From Platanthera guangdongensis (lineage: Eukaryota > Streptophyta > Magnoliopsida > Asparagales > Orchidaceae): a stretch of DNA of 64,000 bases. The notes beneath the pieces are model-generated. The model was not told where the DNA came from and ran no database searches. It saw nothing but the letters and a program-made list of their open reading frames with translations. Shown here in pieces: positions 20,501-32,765 of the stretch. The translations under genes were made by a program, and so were the position numbers. The stretch lies in the NCBI GenBank assembly GCA_039583875.1, contig CM077159.1, forward strand, positions 4,343,371-4,407,370, read 5' to 3'. The first letter of the stretch is position 1. Each line of letters starts with the position of its first letter.

Positions 20501-22768
20501 CTCTACAACGCGCTAGCTACATTCCAAAGATGTATGCTAGCGATCTTTGGCGAGCTAGTAGAAGACATTATGGAAGTCTTTATGGATGACTTTTCTGTTT
20601 TCGGACGCTCTTTTCCCGATTGCCTTAACAATTTAGATCGTGTCCTTCAACGGTGCGAGGACACAAGCCTTGTTTTAAATTGGGAAAAATGCAACTTTAT
20701 GGTTCGAGGAGGTTTGGTCCTCGGCCATATGATTTCGTCTAAGGGGATAGAGGTGGATAAGGCCAAGATAGAAATTATAGAAAAACTTCCGCATCCAACA
20801 AACGTAAAATCTATTAGGAGTTTCTTAGGCCATGCGGGCTTTTATCGACGCTTCATTCAAGACTTTTCAAAAATAACAAAGCCGCTAACTCACCTCTTGG
20901 AAAAGGAATCACGTTTCATCTTTAGTAGCGAATGCGAGTCCGCCTTTAATTTAATAAAACAAAAACTTATCACTTCACCAATTTTAGTGGCCCCTAATTG
21001 GTCCCTTCCGTTCGAAATAATGTGCGACGCTAGTGATCTTGCCTTTGGTGCCGTTCTTGGCCAACGCGTAGAAAAACATTTTCATCCTATTTATTACGCT
21101 AGCAAGACGCTCACTTCCGCACAAGTAAATTACACGACAACGGAAAAGGAACTCTTAGCCGTCATTTTCGCTTTTGATAAGTTTCGCTCATATATAACGC
21201 TATCTAAAGTTATTGTTTTTACCGATCACTCCGCGCTTAAGTATTTATTAGCTAAAAATGATGCGAAGCCCCGCCTTCTTCGATGGATTCTCCTCCTACA
21301 AGAGTTTGATTTGGAGATCCTAGATAAGCGGGGAGCGGAAAATCTAGCGGCAGACCACCTCTCCCGTTTAGAAAATCCGGGTGCGGAAGCGCTCGTCGAA
21401 TCTTAAATAAATGACAGATTCCCCGAGGAACGCCTTCTTGACATTAATAAATCTTCGTCATCTTCGCCTTGGTTCGCAGATTTTGCAAATTTTTTAGTAG
21501 CGCGGGTGCTTCCAAAAGAGTTTTCAAGTCACCAAAAGAAGAAATTCTTTTTTGACTTGAAAAATTTCTTTTTGGAGGACCCATTTCTTTTTCGTATCTG
21601 CGCGGACCAAGCGGTTCGACGATGCGTTGCGGGTGTGGAGTGCTTGCAAATTCTTAAGCACTGCCACGAGGGTCCAGCCGGTGGGCATTATCAAGCCAAC
21701 CGGACCGCTCGGAAGGCGCTCAAGGTGGGCTACTTTTGGCCCACTCTCTTCAAAGACGCGCATAATTTTGTGCGCGCATGTGATAGCTGTCAGCGGTCGG
21801 GTAACATCTCTCGTCGCGACGAGATGCCCCAAAATATGTTTTTAGAGTGCGAAGTCTTCGATTTATGGGGCATAGATTTTGTTGGCCCCCTACCTCAATC
21901 TTTCAAAAATATGTATATTTTAGTGGCGGTGGACTACGTATCGAGGTGGGCGGAAGTGCAAGCTCTCCCCACCAACGATGCGCGAGTCGTCGTTACATTT
22001 CTTAAAAAATTATTTTCTCGCTTCGGCACGCCTCGCGCAATTGTTAGTGATAGGGGAACGCATTTCTGTAACGCTCTTATGGCTAAGACGTTAGCTAAAT
22101 ACGGAGTCACGCACAAGCTTGCCACCCCCTACCACCCGCAAACAAGTGGCCAAGTTGAGGTAGTAAATCGAGAGATTAAGCGAATTTTAGAACAAACCGT
22201 TTCACTAAATAGGAAAGATTGGTCCGTTAAACTCGACGATGCGTTGTGGGCATATCGGACGGCATACAAAACCGCAATTGGATGTACGCCGTTCCGGTTA
22301 GTATACGACAAAGCGTGCCATTTACCCGTAGAATTAGAGCATCGCGCTCTTTGGGCTTTAAAACTCTTAAACCTCGACTCCAACTTAGCCGCTCAAAATA
22401 GAAAACTGTAACTAAACGAGCTCGATGAATGGCGTGCGAACGCTTACGAGAGCAATAAATTCTATAAGGAGCACTCTAAGTTATATCACGATCGAAAAAT
22501 CAAGTCCCAAAAATTATTTTCTCCGGGCGATCTTGTCCTTCTTTACAATTCACGTATTAGACTTTTTCCAGGTAAATTAAAATCTAGATGGTCCGGTCCC
22601 TTCCTAGTTGAAGAAGTTTTTCCATATGGAACCGTACTCATCTCCCACCCGGACAAAGGTTCATTTAAGGTAAACGGTCATCGGTTAAAGTCTTATATAG
22701 CAGGCGACCCAGTGATCGGTTTTAGCGAAACCATAACTTTCCTCCACATTATAAACCCGCCAAAATAG
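17513..22768 (+). pseudogene. Athila-1 gag-pol polyprotein, frameshifted and with nonsense codons
   Basis: Aligning by eye with the intact Athila-2 frame shows the full gag-PR-RT-RH-IN set with four lesions: a one-base loss near 18238, a one-base gain in an A run near 18975, a TAA at 21404-21406 where Athila-2 has GAA, and a TAA at 22409-22411 where Athila-2 has CAA. Domains by position: gag 17790-18290; protease [12 protein letters not shown] about 19290-19330; [11 protein letters not shown] about 20579-20605; RNase H IMCDASD about 21018; integrase zinc segment about 21660-21800, catalytic WGIDFVGPL about 21867, SDRG about 22048 and NREIKRIL about 22165. The start ATG is 17513, matching Athila-2. 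It could not make a functional polyprotein but could be mobilised in trans. Confidence 0.93.
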
Positions 22769-24531
22769 TCAAGCTACACGACTATAAACAAAGCGCTCAT
22801 GGGAGGCACCCCTCGCTTATCTTTTTCGCTCCTTCCTCATTATCTTTGCTGCTTTTTCTAATAAACGCAGGGTTTCTGATCGGCCTCCCCCTACGCGTTT
22901 CAGGGAAGCTTCTACCCACTTCCCTTTCTTTTCTTTGTATATATTGTCTTTCCTTTTTTGTTCCGCATACTTACGATACAACATTGGGGACAATGTTGGA
23001 CTTAAGTATGAGGGTGTTTTCGTACTTTACTTTCTGCATTTCAATTTTTCTGCATTTCAAAAATACAAAAAAAACATATAACAACAAAACAAAAAAAAAT
23101 TAATTAATTAAAAAACATCTTAAAATGAAAAAAATTTAAATGAAAATTCTCTAAAAAAATTTTTTTTTTGTTCTCTTTCTTTCTTTTTTTCCAAAAAACT
23201 CAAAAACAACAAAAAAATTTATATTTAGTTTCACTTTGTAAATATTGTTTTTTTTGTACATACTCTTTTCTCTCTCCCCCTTCCTCATTCTTGTACAAAC
23301 CTTTTTATTCCCTTATTTTTGTACATATAATGAAAATTCTCTAAAAAAAATACAAAAAAAGATAATAGGTCAAAACAAAAATTCAAAAAAATTGAGAAAA
23401 ACAAAAATACAAAAAAAAAGATAATAAATGAAAAACAAAAAAAAATGATAATAAAAACTATAAAAATAAAAAAAAATGTTTTGCAACAAATAAATCAAAT
23501 ATTCAATCCTTAAACTTTCCTGCTATCCAAAAATTCCGTTTTGAGTTTATTTATATGCGAATTTAATTAATTCTTTGTTCACTACCCGTTTGTTAATTAT
23601 TGACTGAAAAATTTAAATACCCGGGGTTAAGCTTTAAAGAATTCTTTATGCTTTGTTAAAAATAGCGAACTCGTTTTAGACACTACTTCTAATTTTTCAT
23701 TGATAGGAGCACGTATATTATGTTAGGAAATAACGACTATAGAATTCAATTATACTTACTTTTAGCTTTCTGAAAAAAAATTGGAACGTACAAATTATTA
23801 AGGTTGCTCTCAAAAATTTTTAGGATTACAATCTAGTTTTCCTTTCTCCCCCTACTTTTCATGACCTACTTGGCATGAAAAATTTTATCCTTAAAAGGTC
23901 CTATGTCAATGGGAATAAGATTTCGTTCCGTAAACATAGACACCCAATAATTTAAAAAGATTATATATGGAGTAAGAGGATAAAATTCATTACTCCTACA
24001 AATATACATTGGGTTAATTTTATTATTATGAAGTTTAAAAACAAAAATCATATTAGGAAAATAAGATTTCATTTTCCTAATAATCCAAAAGAAAAAAAAA
24101 TGGAGGTTCGAGAAAAAATTACCTCACCTCAAATATCAAAACCCTCTTCATAAACCCACTACCCCCTTAGCCAATTACACGATTCTAGAATTAATTCAAA
24201 AATCTTTTTGAGAGCATAATTAGTAAATTGTATTATTTTCGGTAGCACTCGTATAAGCAAGAGTTCTTATAATTCCAAACTATTTTCGTTAATCTAACCA
24301 TTACAAATGTTGTCTTCTATTTGATTACATCAAGAAGTCTTTTGGTCAAAGCTTTTGCGCTATTTAAATCATCTACATAATTTTAGGACTTAACTCTTAC
24401 ACCCCGTATATTTATTTCAATCTCTCTTATAATTGATTAAGCGATAGCTATAACTTAGAGTTTTTTTATTCCTTATAGATTCACCTCAAACTTTTGCTCT
24501 GGAATAGCAAAAACCTAAGTATGGGGGTATT
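22769..24531 (+). other. Athila-1 3' non-coding region and polypurine tract
   Basis: 1.76 kb, very AT-rich, with long A and T runs and no credible ORF, so no env-like gene. It starts with a conserved hairpin and PPT-like motif (22979-23018). The last 16 bases TAAGTATGGGGGTATT (24516-24531) are the functional polypurine tract abutting the 3' LTR. It is clearly alignable with 43532-45258 of Athila-2 for most of its length, so it is a family feature rather than random filler. Confidence 0.8.
22979..23018 (+). other. Hairpin and second PPT-like sequence after Athila-1 pol
   Basis: CAACATTGGGGACAATGTTG (22979-22998) is a perfect 8-bp stem with a GGGA loop. Four bases later TAAGTATGAGGGTGTT (23003-23018) matches the polypurine tract at 24516-24531 in 14 of 16 bases. 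The Athila-2 copy matches its tract exactly over 16 bases. Confidence 0.6.
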
Positions 24532-27500
24532 TGATGAATTGTAAATATACGTATTTTTGTGCACATTAATTTAGTCATTTTCATTTATTTTCGTCGTTTT
24601 TACTTATTTTTGTTCAATAAAATGCTCCTATTCTTGTAAATTTTCTTCTAACTTGTTTTATTTTATTTTGCAGAAAAATTTCAAAATCTGCCAAAATTGG
24701 GCAGTACACGCCCGTGACAATTTGGTCACGCCCGTGACCGGGCCGTGACATTGTATTTCCCGTGAAATTGCAAAATTCTGAATAGAAAAGCTCGACACGC
24801 CCGTGTCACCTGACACGGGGCGTGACCCAAGCCCGTGTTCACTCCACTCGACGAATTCATCTCGACGATCGTCGAGTGTCGACACCAACAGTCACGCCCA
24901 GCGTCACGCCCGTGACCTGGGGCGTGACTCAATTTCCGCTCGGCGATTTCGACTCGACACTTTCCGCTCGACATTCGTCGAGTGTCGACACCAACTGTCA
25001 CGCCCAGCGTCACGCCCGTGACCTGGGGCGTGACCTTTCCAGCTAGCCCGACAAGATGCTGCTGAAGACTTTCGGCGCAACCCGCGCCCGGTTCTACCTC
25101 CCCGACATGCCCAGAGTCACGCCCGTGACCTGGGGCGTGACTGCCGCGAACTCAGCCCGAAGTCAACTTTCCTGTCCAATCGCCGGTCGCCTTCATAAAT
25201 AGTACTGTCACGCCCCCCCCCCCCTACACGCCCGTGACCTAGGGCGTGTACTTAGAATTTTTTGCCTATAAATTGCCCAGTTCTGTAAGGTCCAAGGGTT
25301 CAGATTTTTGGGCCATTTTAGTGCCTTTTTGTGGGCTTAATCCGTGGATACTAGTGCTATGTAAGGAGATTTCTCCCTTCTTTATTTCATGTTTTGTTTT
25401 GCTTTAGCTTTAGCTCTTGTAATAGCTTGTAATAGTTTCCTTTAAGTAATAAAATGTTAGATTTTCTCTCTCTATATAGCATGAAAATTCATTTGGATGG
25501 CTTACTTCTTCCCCTTTTTATCCTTGGTTTCATCTTTGTTCCTCCACTTATGAAAAGTGTGTGTGTGTGTGTGTGTGTGTATGAGTGTAACTTATTCACT
25601 TTACATGTTTTTAGTTTGCCTTCATGATAGGTTTTGTAGTAGATTTCATTTCCATGCATGTATGATATGGTTCTCATCTTCAACATGTTCTTCTTTAATG
25701 TTTCTTTTGTTTATTATTTCATACTTATGAATTTGTAAAAGAGATTTGAAAGTGAACTTTATTTTCTTTTCTTAGTTTATTTTGTAGGATTGTAAAACCT
25801 CTTTTTGTTCTTTTCATCTTCTTTTTCACTTTTTTATCACTTTCACAAAAACATAAGAATGAAAATCTTGTAATTTTAATTTTCCAAAAACTTTGTTTTT
25901 TAAATTTGTTTTGAAAAACTTTTGTCTTCTAAAAATTGTAATTTCCTCTTTTTATTTGTTTTTGGCAAAACCTAAGTATGAAAAAGTAAAAGTTTTAATT
26001 TTTAGGTAACTTTCATTTTGCTCTCAATTTGTGTGTGTGAGTGTATGAGCATAAATTTCCTTTTGTTCTTCTTAATTTTCATGATGTGTGTGTGAGTGTA
26101 TGAGTATAAATTTTTATTGCTTTCTTCATTCATGAAGAGTGTGTGAGTGTAGGTGTTAAATTTTAATGCTTTCTTTTAATGCTTTGTTCAAATTATGTAG
26201 AGTGTGTGAGTGTAGGTGTATAACTTTTATGCTTTGATTCAAATTTTGTAGAGTGTGTGAGTGTAGGTGTTAGCTTTATTGCTTACTTGAAATTCTTATG
26301 GAGTGTGTGTGTCTGTGTGTATTTATTTCCGCCTACTCGTTAAGAGTTAAATGACGCATCGTTTTCATTTTCAGTCCTACTCGTTTGAGTAGGACTTGTT
26401 ATTTTCTTTCTTTATTTTTCCGCCTACTCACTTGAGTCAAATGGCCGGACTTTATTTCCCGCCTACTCGTTTGAGTAGGATTTGTAATTTTTCTTTCTTT
26501 ATTTTTCCGCCTACTCACTTGAATTAAATGGCCGGATTTTATCGCCCTGTAATCGCATTTATTTTCTCCTACTCATTTGAGTAGGACTCGCTTTCATTTC
26601 AGTCCTACTCGTTTGAGTAGGACTTGCAATTTTCAGCTTTTATTTACCGCCCCCACTCGTTTGAGTGGGACTCGCAAATTTTAAATATGCAAATTTCTTT
26701 TATGTGTAACTTAGTTCCTGTTTAATTTATAATTTGGAGTGTGCGTGAGTTCTTGTTCTAGCTAATTTTTCAGTTTTCTAAATGTTTGTTATTTTTCTTA
26801 TGTCCCCTTCTTATAATCGTTTAGTGTTTAATTTCGAACTTGCGCCTCACTAAATTATAAGCCGTCCCCATACCGATGTGTGGCTAATCGCTATTAGCCT
26901 CGGCATCGAAAAGCATTGGGACATTTAAAATGATTTCTAATAATTGAAGCTCTTTATTTTCATTTTAATTTAAGGACTTAAGGTTTACCCCGGGTTTACG
27001 ACGCGTAGGACCACATATCGATGTGTGGGCCCTATTTCCGTAGTCCATATGCTAGCTAGCCGAGAGGCCGTGCATATGGACCGATCACCCCTGGGTAAAT
27101 AGAGTTGCGTGCATACCCTCGAGAGAGGACAAGCGTAATTCTACCGGATTGGGTTCCCCACCCAATAGCGGGGTTCTTAGCGTAAAGCGGGCGTTAAGAG
27201 GAATCCTTCGTCGGACTAACGTTCGGTCGAATAGTCTTAACGTTTAGGTGAGCGATATCCCTATAGCTCGGTGAGCTCACATTTGTGGAACCTCCACGGC
27301 CAAGTTGCCTTATTATTAATTTGAAAACTAAGTCCTATAATTATTAAAAATTGTTTTAGTCTTAATCTGATTCGATGCCGAGCGTTAACCCTTCATCGAA
27401 TATTTCTAAATCTTTTTTTTTTCGCTCCTTTGCTTTTCCGTTTTTAATTACTAAAAAAAGCCACCTTATTTTCAGTAAAATAATAGTCCTCCCGGAGGAG

Positions 27501-27656
27501 TAAGAATAGTCAACGCGACCCCGAGAACAATATGACCTCGGTATTCCCCCGAATATCGAGTACTACTTGCGATAGGTGCACTTGCCTACCCGAGCGAGCC
27601 CGCGGCGATCGACTCACCGAACCAACCACAGTAAGAGTCTGTTCGCGGGCCCATCA
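24532..27656 (+). repeat. Athila-1 3' LTR
   Basis: 3125 bp, collinear with the 5' LTR. It has the exact 16-bp palindrome CTCGACGATCGTCGAG at 24861-24876, TATA at 25267-25273, an expanded (GT)n tract near 25556-25580 and hairpins at 26332-26670. Followed by the TSD accgc and then Tekay integrase coding sequence. Confidence 0.95.
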
Positions 27657-30600
27657 ACCGCCTTCCGTAGCACCGATATATGGAATACATCATGTAAACC
27701 CCTAAGCTCCACCGAAAGCTTCAACCGATAGGCTGCTTCACCAACCCGCTCTAGAACCTCAAACGGTCCGAGGTTCCTTGGGCTTAGCTTTTTCAATCGC
27801 CGCACCCGCGAGACACCCTTGAATGGCTTGATCTTTAAGTACACCCAGTCGCCCACAGCGAACTCCACGTTCCTGTGTTTTGCATTATAGTACTTCGCTT
27901 GCCGGTCCTGAGCGATTAGTAACCTCTCCCGAATGGTACGAACCAAAGACGTAGCATCTGCCACCTCTTGGCGCTTGTACAACTTTGACTCACCGTTTCT
28001 AACCAAGACAACGGCATGCGACATTTTCTACCATATAGGGCCTCGAAGGGCGCCATTTGAATACTCGTCTGTTAGCTATTGTTGTACGCAAACTCCACCA
28101 AATAAAGATGGTCTTCCCATTGCTTTCCAAAGTCCAAAACACACATGCGGAGCACGTCTTCCATAGTTCCATTGACCCTCTCGGTCTGCCCATCCGTTTG
28201 CGGATGGAAGGCTGTGCTAAATTTTAACTTTGTTCCCAACATTTGCTGCATTAGCCTCCAATCATTGGACGTGAACCACCCATCTCGGTCACTCACGATG
28301 CTGCAGGGCACACCGTGAAGCCGTACTATATTATCCACATATAGTTTTGCCAACTTCTCCACCGGATCATCCTTCCTATGCGGAATGAAGTGCGACACCT
28401 TCGTTAGCCGATCTACGACCACCCAAATGGCGTCGTTCCCCTTTTGCAACCTTGGAAAACCGTGCACAAAGTCCATAGAGATGTCGTCGAATTTCCACTC
28501 CGGAATAGGTAAGGACTTCAAAAATCCTCCCGGCTTTTGGCATTCCGCCTTCACCAAGGCGCAATTTTGGCACTACGCCACGTAGAGTGCGACATCCTTC
28601 TTCAAACCCGGCCACCAAAACAATTTTTTAACATCGCGGTACATCTTCGTGCTCCCTGGGTGAATTGAGTACTTGGTATGATGTGCCTCGTACAACAATT
28701 CCACCCGCAAATTGCCCACACTTGGGACGCACAGACGACCGTCTTTCCAAAGCAATCCGTCCTCCACAACGAATTGGGAATTTGACCCATCCAGAGCCTC
28801 TACCATGAACTGCTTCATATGGTCATCCAAATCCAAAGCCTTTCGAATCCGATCAGCCAGGTCATATTGGACTTCAGTCCAATTTAGTACTGCTTCAGCA
28901 CTTGTTTGCTTATCAACACAAATAATCTCCAACGCCTCCAACTCCTAAACCAACTGCTCGTCATGGATCGACAGCCAATTGGCTTGAGCTGGGGCCCGGC
29001 GACTCAACGCGTCCGCAATCGCATTACCCTTACCAGGCACGTAGTGGATCTTGAATATATAGTCCCCCAGGAACTCCATCCATCTACGCTGCCGCATATT
29101 CAGATCTTTCTGATCAATCAAATACTTCAGGCTCTTATGATCGGTGTAGATATCAATCTTCACACCGTACAAATAATGCCTCCACAGCTTCAAGGCAAAA
29201 ATCACGGCCGCTAACTCCAAGTCATGGACCAGATAGTTCCTTTCGTGCACTTTCAGCTGTCTCGAACCATAAGCTATCACACTTCCGTGTTGTAGTAGCA
29301 CGCAACCCAAACCACTGCCCGAAGCGTCGCTATAAATCTCATAACCTTCGGTCACACTCGGCGAACTCAACACAGGCGGCGTGGTCAACCGACATTTCAA
29401 CTCCTCAAAAGCTCGCGCGCACTCCGACGTCCAAACGAACTTCTGCTCCTTCCTCATCAAAGTAGTGAGAGGTAATGCTACCCGCAAGAAGTTCTCTACG
29501 AAGCACCTATAATAGTCGGCAAGCCCCAGAAAGCTCCGGACTTCCGCTACCATAGAAAGCTCAGGACACTCCCGTATCGCAATAATCTTCGTCAGATCCA
29601 CTGCAATACCTACTCCACTCACTATATGACCAAGGAACGCCACTGAGGATAACCAAAACTCGCACTTCGAGAACTTGGCATACAATTGATTCCTCCTTAG
29701 CGCCTCCAAAACCAAATGAAGATGCTTGAAGTGATCTTCCTCACTCTGCGAGTACACCAAAATATCGTCGATGAAGACGATCACAAATTGGTCCAAGTAC
29801 TCCCTGAAGGTCCTGTTCATCAAATCCATGAACACTGACGGCGCATTAGTCAGCCCAAACGGCATGACCGTAAACTCATAATGCCTGTATCTCGTACTGA
29901 ACGATGTCTTCGAGATATCACTCTCTCCTATTCGTAGCTGATAGTGCACGAACTTGAGCTCCAACTTTTAGTACACCGTCGACCCGACCAACTGATCAAA
30001 AAGATCATCGATCTGGGTGTGTCCAAGGCCGTGTCGTGTACTCGACGATTGTTACTCGACGATCGTCGAGTGTCGAGAAGTGAGTGTTGAGTGTTGAACA
30101 CGGCCTGTGACATGGGCGTGTCACAGGGCGTGTCAAATCAGGTCGACGAACTCAGCCCGCCGAAGGATTTTGACAGGGCGTGTCTTTGTGTCGTGTCTGG
30201 GCACACTTCCTGGGACACGGGCGTGTCACAGGCCGTGTGAAGTCTCGGGATGTTTTGGGATTTTTTCACCCAGGCACACGGCCACAGACACGGGCGTGTT
30301 TGAAGGCGTGTTGGTGACATGGCCCATGACACGGGCGTGTCCCATGGGCGTGTCACTGGTTTGGATAAGTCGGTTGACCACCGCTTGAGGCACACGGCCG
30401 TGTCAGAGGACCGGCGCGCTCCAAGGCTTCCGCTAGAATGCTTTGCGTTAGGTGCGATGCGCGACTCTGGTATCATCTGGTACCTTCACCGACTGTTTTG
30501 TGCTATATCCTGTGGGGCCCCGGCCGGACCTTCTAGAATATATCATATGAACGGATGAGGTTGCTACACCGGGGGATTGGGTACTTGTTCTTTTCCGTCA

Positions 30601-31402
30601 ACTTGTTGAGCTCCCAATAATCAATATATAGCCTCAAGCTTCCGTCCTTCTTCTTAACAAAGAGGACCGGCACGCTCCAAGGCGAAGAACTTGGGCGCAC
30701 ATACCCTTGCTCCAACAACTCTTGCAGTTGCACCTTCAGCTCTGTCATTTCCTTAGGCGCTAGCCGATATGGAGAGCGTGACACAGGCTTTGCACCTGGT
30801 ATGAGCTCTATCACAAAATCTATCTCCTGTTGAGGCAGGGCTCCAGGAAGATCTCTAGGGAACACATCAGGGTACTCCGATACCACTGAAATACTATCCA
30901 ACGCGGTCTTCGGCTTTGCAACCTCCACTAGTGTAAAGAACATTTCTGCACCGGCACGAACCGCCTTCACCACCTGAAGAGCAGACATCAACGTCTTGCT
31001 CGACCCCTTCAAGCCCGTAAAAGTCGTCTCACGACTTACTCCCAACTTGACTTCCTTGCCATCACAATCAATATGGGCCCGCTGCTCCGAGAGCCAGTCC
31101 ATGCCAAATATAACGTCGAACTCCACCAATGGAAGTAACGACGCTTGCAGATCGAACTCCTGATTCCCAATGCGAATCTTAACAACACAGATTCTATCCG
31201 CGTGCATCGAACAGCCATTGGGCAACAACACATCCAACTTATCCTTTGTCATCGGAGAAGGGACTCCGATACGTGATATAAATCCTTCGGACAAGGAGTG
31301 TGAAGCTCCCGTATCGAAGAGTGCTCTTGCCGGATTTTTACAAATCAAAATAAATCCTAAACAAGCAGTGGTAAGGTAACATGTGCATAACAAGTATATC
31401 AA
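27657..31402 (-). pseudogene. Tekay pol: protease, RT, RNase H, integrase (interrupted, decayed)
   Basis: Minus-strand gypsy pol read from 31402 down. Protease [11 protein letters not shown] is near 31300. RT begins with the PYRLAPKEM and [13 protein letters not shown] motifs (30660-30790), is cut after KNKYPIPR by the solo LTR (30018-30568), then resumes with YHYEF-type and MPFGLTNAP motifs and the FIDDILVYS active site (about 29760-29790). RNase H has DASGSGLG and [10 protein letters not shown]. Integrase has an HHCC zinc segment (28580-28690), MDFVHGFP, SDRDGWF and NGTMEDVL. Nonsense codons are at 28943-28945 and about 28573-28575 and 28072-28074, and a frameshift lies near 27985-28000. 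The C-terminus continues at 14222. Non-functional. Confidence 0.92.
30013..30573 (-). mobile_element. Solo LTR (551 bp) of a related gypsy family inside Tekay RT, with its TSDs
   Basis: The insert 30018-30568 reads on the minus strand TGTAGCAACC...GGACACA (TG...CA). It is flanked by ctggg (30013-30017) and ccggg (30569-30573), a 5-bp TSD with one mismatch. Removing it with one TSD rejoins the RT frame exactly. Its start resembles the Tekay LTR start (TATCCG-like word, then GGCCGGGGCCC), so it is probably a short-LTR relative. It carries CTCGACGATCGTCGAG at 30055-30070 and several GACACGGGCGTGTC repeats. No internal region is present, consistent with LTR-LTR recombination. Confidence 0.78.
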
Positions 31403-31463
31403 GAAATTAACTTGCTATAAATTAAACCGTACATGTCACCACATCCTCATGTTTGATGGCCTC

Positions 31464-32540
31464 CTATTGGCCAAGATTGTATACCCTCGGTTGGGCCGGA
31501 GCATAATGGGATGCGGTTGACTCCACCGCCTTGCCCTTCTCTTCGTAAGTCGCTCCCGGCTTCCTTTCGGACTTGGGATGTCCGCTCCAACAATCACGGG
31601 CAAAGTTCCCTGACTTTCCACAAGTAAAACATGCGCCAGGGGTCTGACCCATAGTCTCCCCAGAAGCACCAGAAGAGGGAGCTGGACCCGAAGTCCTATG
31701 CTTCTTGTGGAATCTTTGATAGCCGGACTTTGAAGTAGTCGGCACCTTGAACTCAGATTTCTTATCACCCAAGCTTTTCTTTGCTTTTACATTCTTCATG
31801 TCCTTCTCCAAGGACCGGGCCGTGTTAACCAAGGTCAAGAAACCCTTCGTCATCGGCCCCGAGAGTAGTAACCTCAACTCATCTCTCAACCCTTCGTAGA
31901 ATCGATTCTTCTTGCGCTCCTCAGCCGCAATGGTGGAGCTAGCATATCGACTCAAACGAGTAAACTCGTGGAGATATTCATCCACGCTACTGTCCCCTTG
32001 AACCAACTTCAGGAACTAGTTCTCCATCGAAATCCTCTGATTAGAAGGGAGGTACCTTGCTAAGAACAATCCCGAGAACTCTTCCATCGGGACATCTGTA
32101 AGTTGTCTACCTCTCAAATGATGCAGCTCCAATCCTTCCCACCACAATCTCGCTTCACCGTCCAAAAGGAACGTAGCAATGGTGGTCATTTGCCACTCCT
32201 CCGTCTCCGTTGCTGTCATGACTCTCTTCACCCTGGAGAGCTAGTCTTCAGCCTTAGATGGGGTTCCCAACCCCGAGAATACCAGAGGATTAAAGCTCAT
32301 GACATGTTTGAGCTGTCTCTCGGTTGCCCTCCTTGGCACCAACGGCTCCAATACTACCTGCTCCACCGCAGGAGCGGGCTGCTGCATTTGCCTTACAGGC
32401 TGTGCATTCATCATGGCCAACACTGCTTCGGCAACCAATCGTATGGTCTCAGCTGATGGAGGTGTTGCAGGAGCAACATCTGGTGCACTGCTAGCCTCAG
32501 AAACTCGACGTTCCGACGGCCCAGCACCACTTCTGGTCAC
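31464..32540 (-). pseudogene. Tekay gag with a damaged zinc knuckle
   Basis: Minus-strand gag read from 32540. The original initiator appears changed from ATG to GTG at 32538-32540, with a TAG just upstream. A Pro/Ala-rich N-terminus leads to the retrotransposon gag domain (LLDGEARLWWEGL near 32150-32190, FLARYLPSNQR near 32045, VDEYLHEFTRLSRYA near 31960). In-frame stops occur near 32240 (TAG where Trp is usual) and near 32016. The nucleocapsid knuckle at about 31597-31640 reads CFTCGKSGNFARDC: Asn replaces the zinc-binding His of the CCHC motif. Non-functional as it stands. Confidence 0.88.
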
Positions 32541-32765
32541 CTATAGTGGTACAAAACACTGTTAAGCGACCAAATAAAATTGTAAAAGAAATTATAGGAA
32601 CGCGCAGGTTCCTCAAACACGTGTATTTTCATTCCTAAGTGGACATTCAAGGGTTCTTTTGTTGTTATAACGATGACACACACACATGTGCTCACCACCC
32701 CTTAAAAAGAATTCGCCCACGAATTCATCTTAAGCCCGACCAAAACCATTAGTCTGATACCAAAT
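32541..32765 (-). other. Tekay leader and primer binding site
   Basis: On the minus strand TGGTATCAGA (32753-32762) matches the initiator-Met primer site, three bases from the 5' LTR. The rest of the leader up to gag shows no ORF. Confidence 0.8.

Larger units (their letters stand above)
14228..27656 (+). mobile_element. Athila-1: complete Ty3/gypsy Athila element with a decayed gag-pol
   Basis: LTRs of 3130 bp (14228-17357) and 3125 bp (24532-27656), TGATG...CATCA ends, and a perfect TSD accgc (14223-14227 and 27657-27661). The primer site complements tRNA-Asp, the Athila hallmark. The order is gag-PR-RT-RH-IN, followed by 1.76 kb of AT-rich non-coding sequence in place of an env-like gene. 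It lies in the Tekay element at the integrase/chromodomain junction, in the opposite orientation. LTRs differ by only about 1-1.5% by eye, so it is young despite its broken ORF. Same family as Athila-2. Confidence 0.95.
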
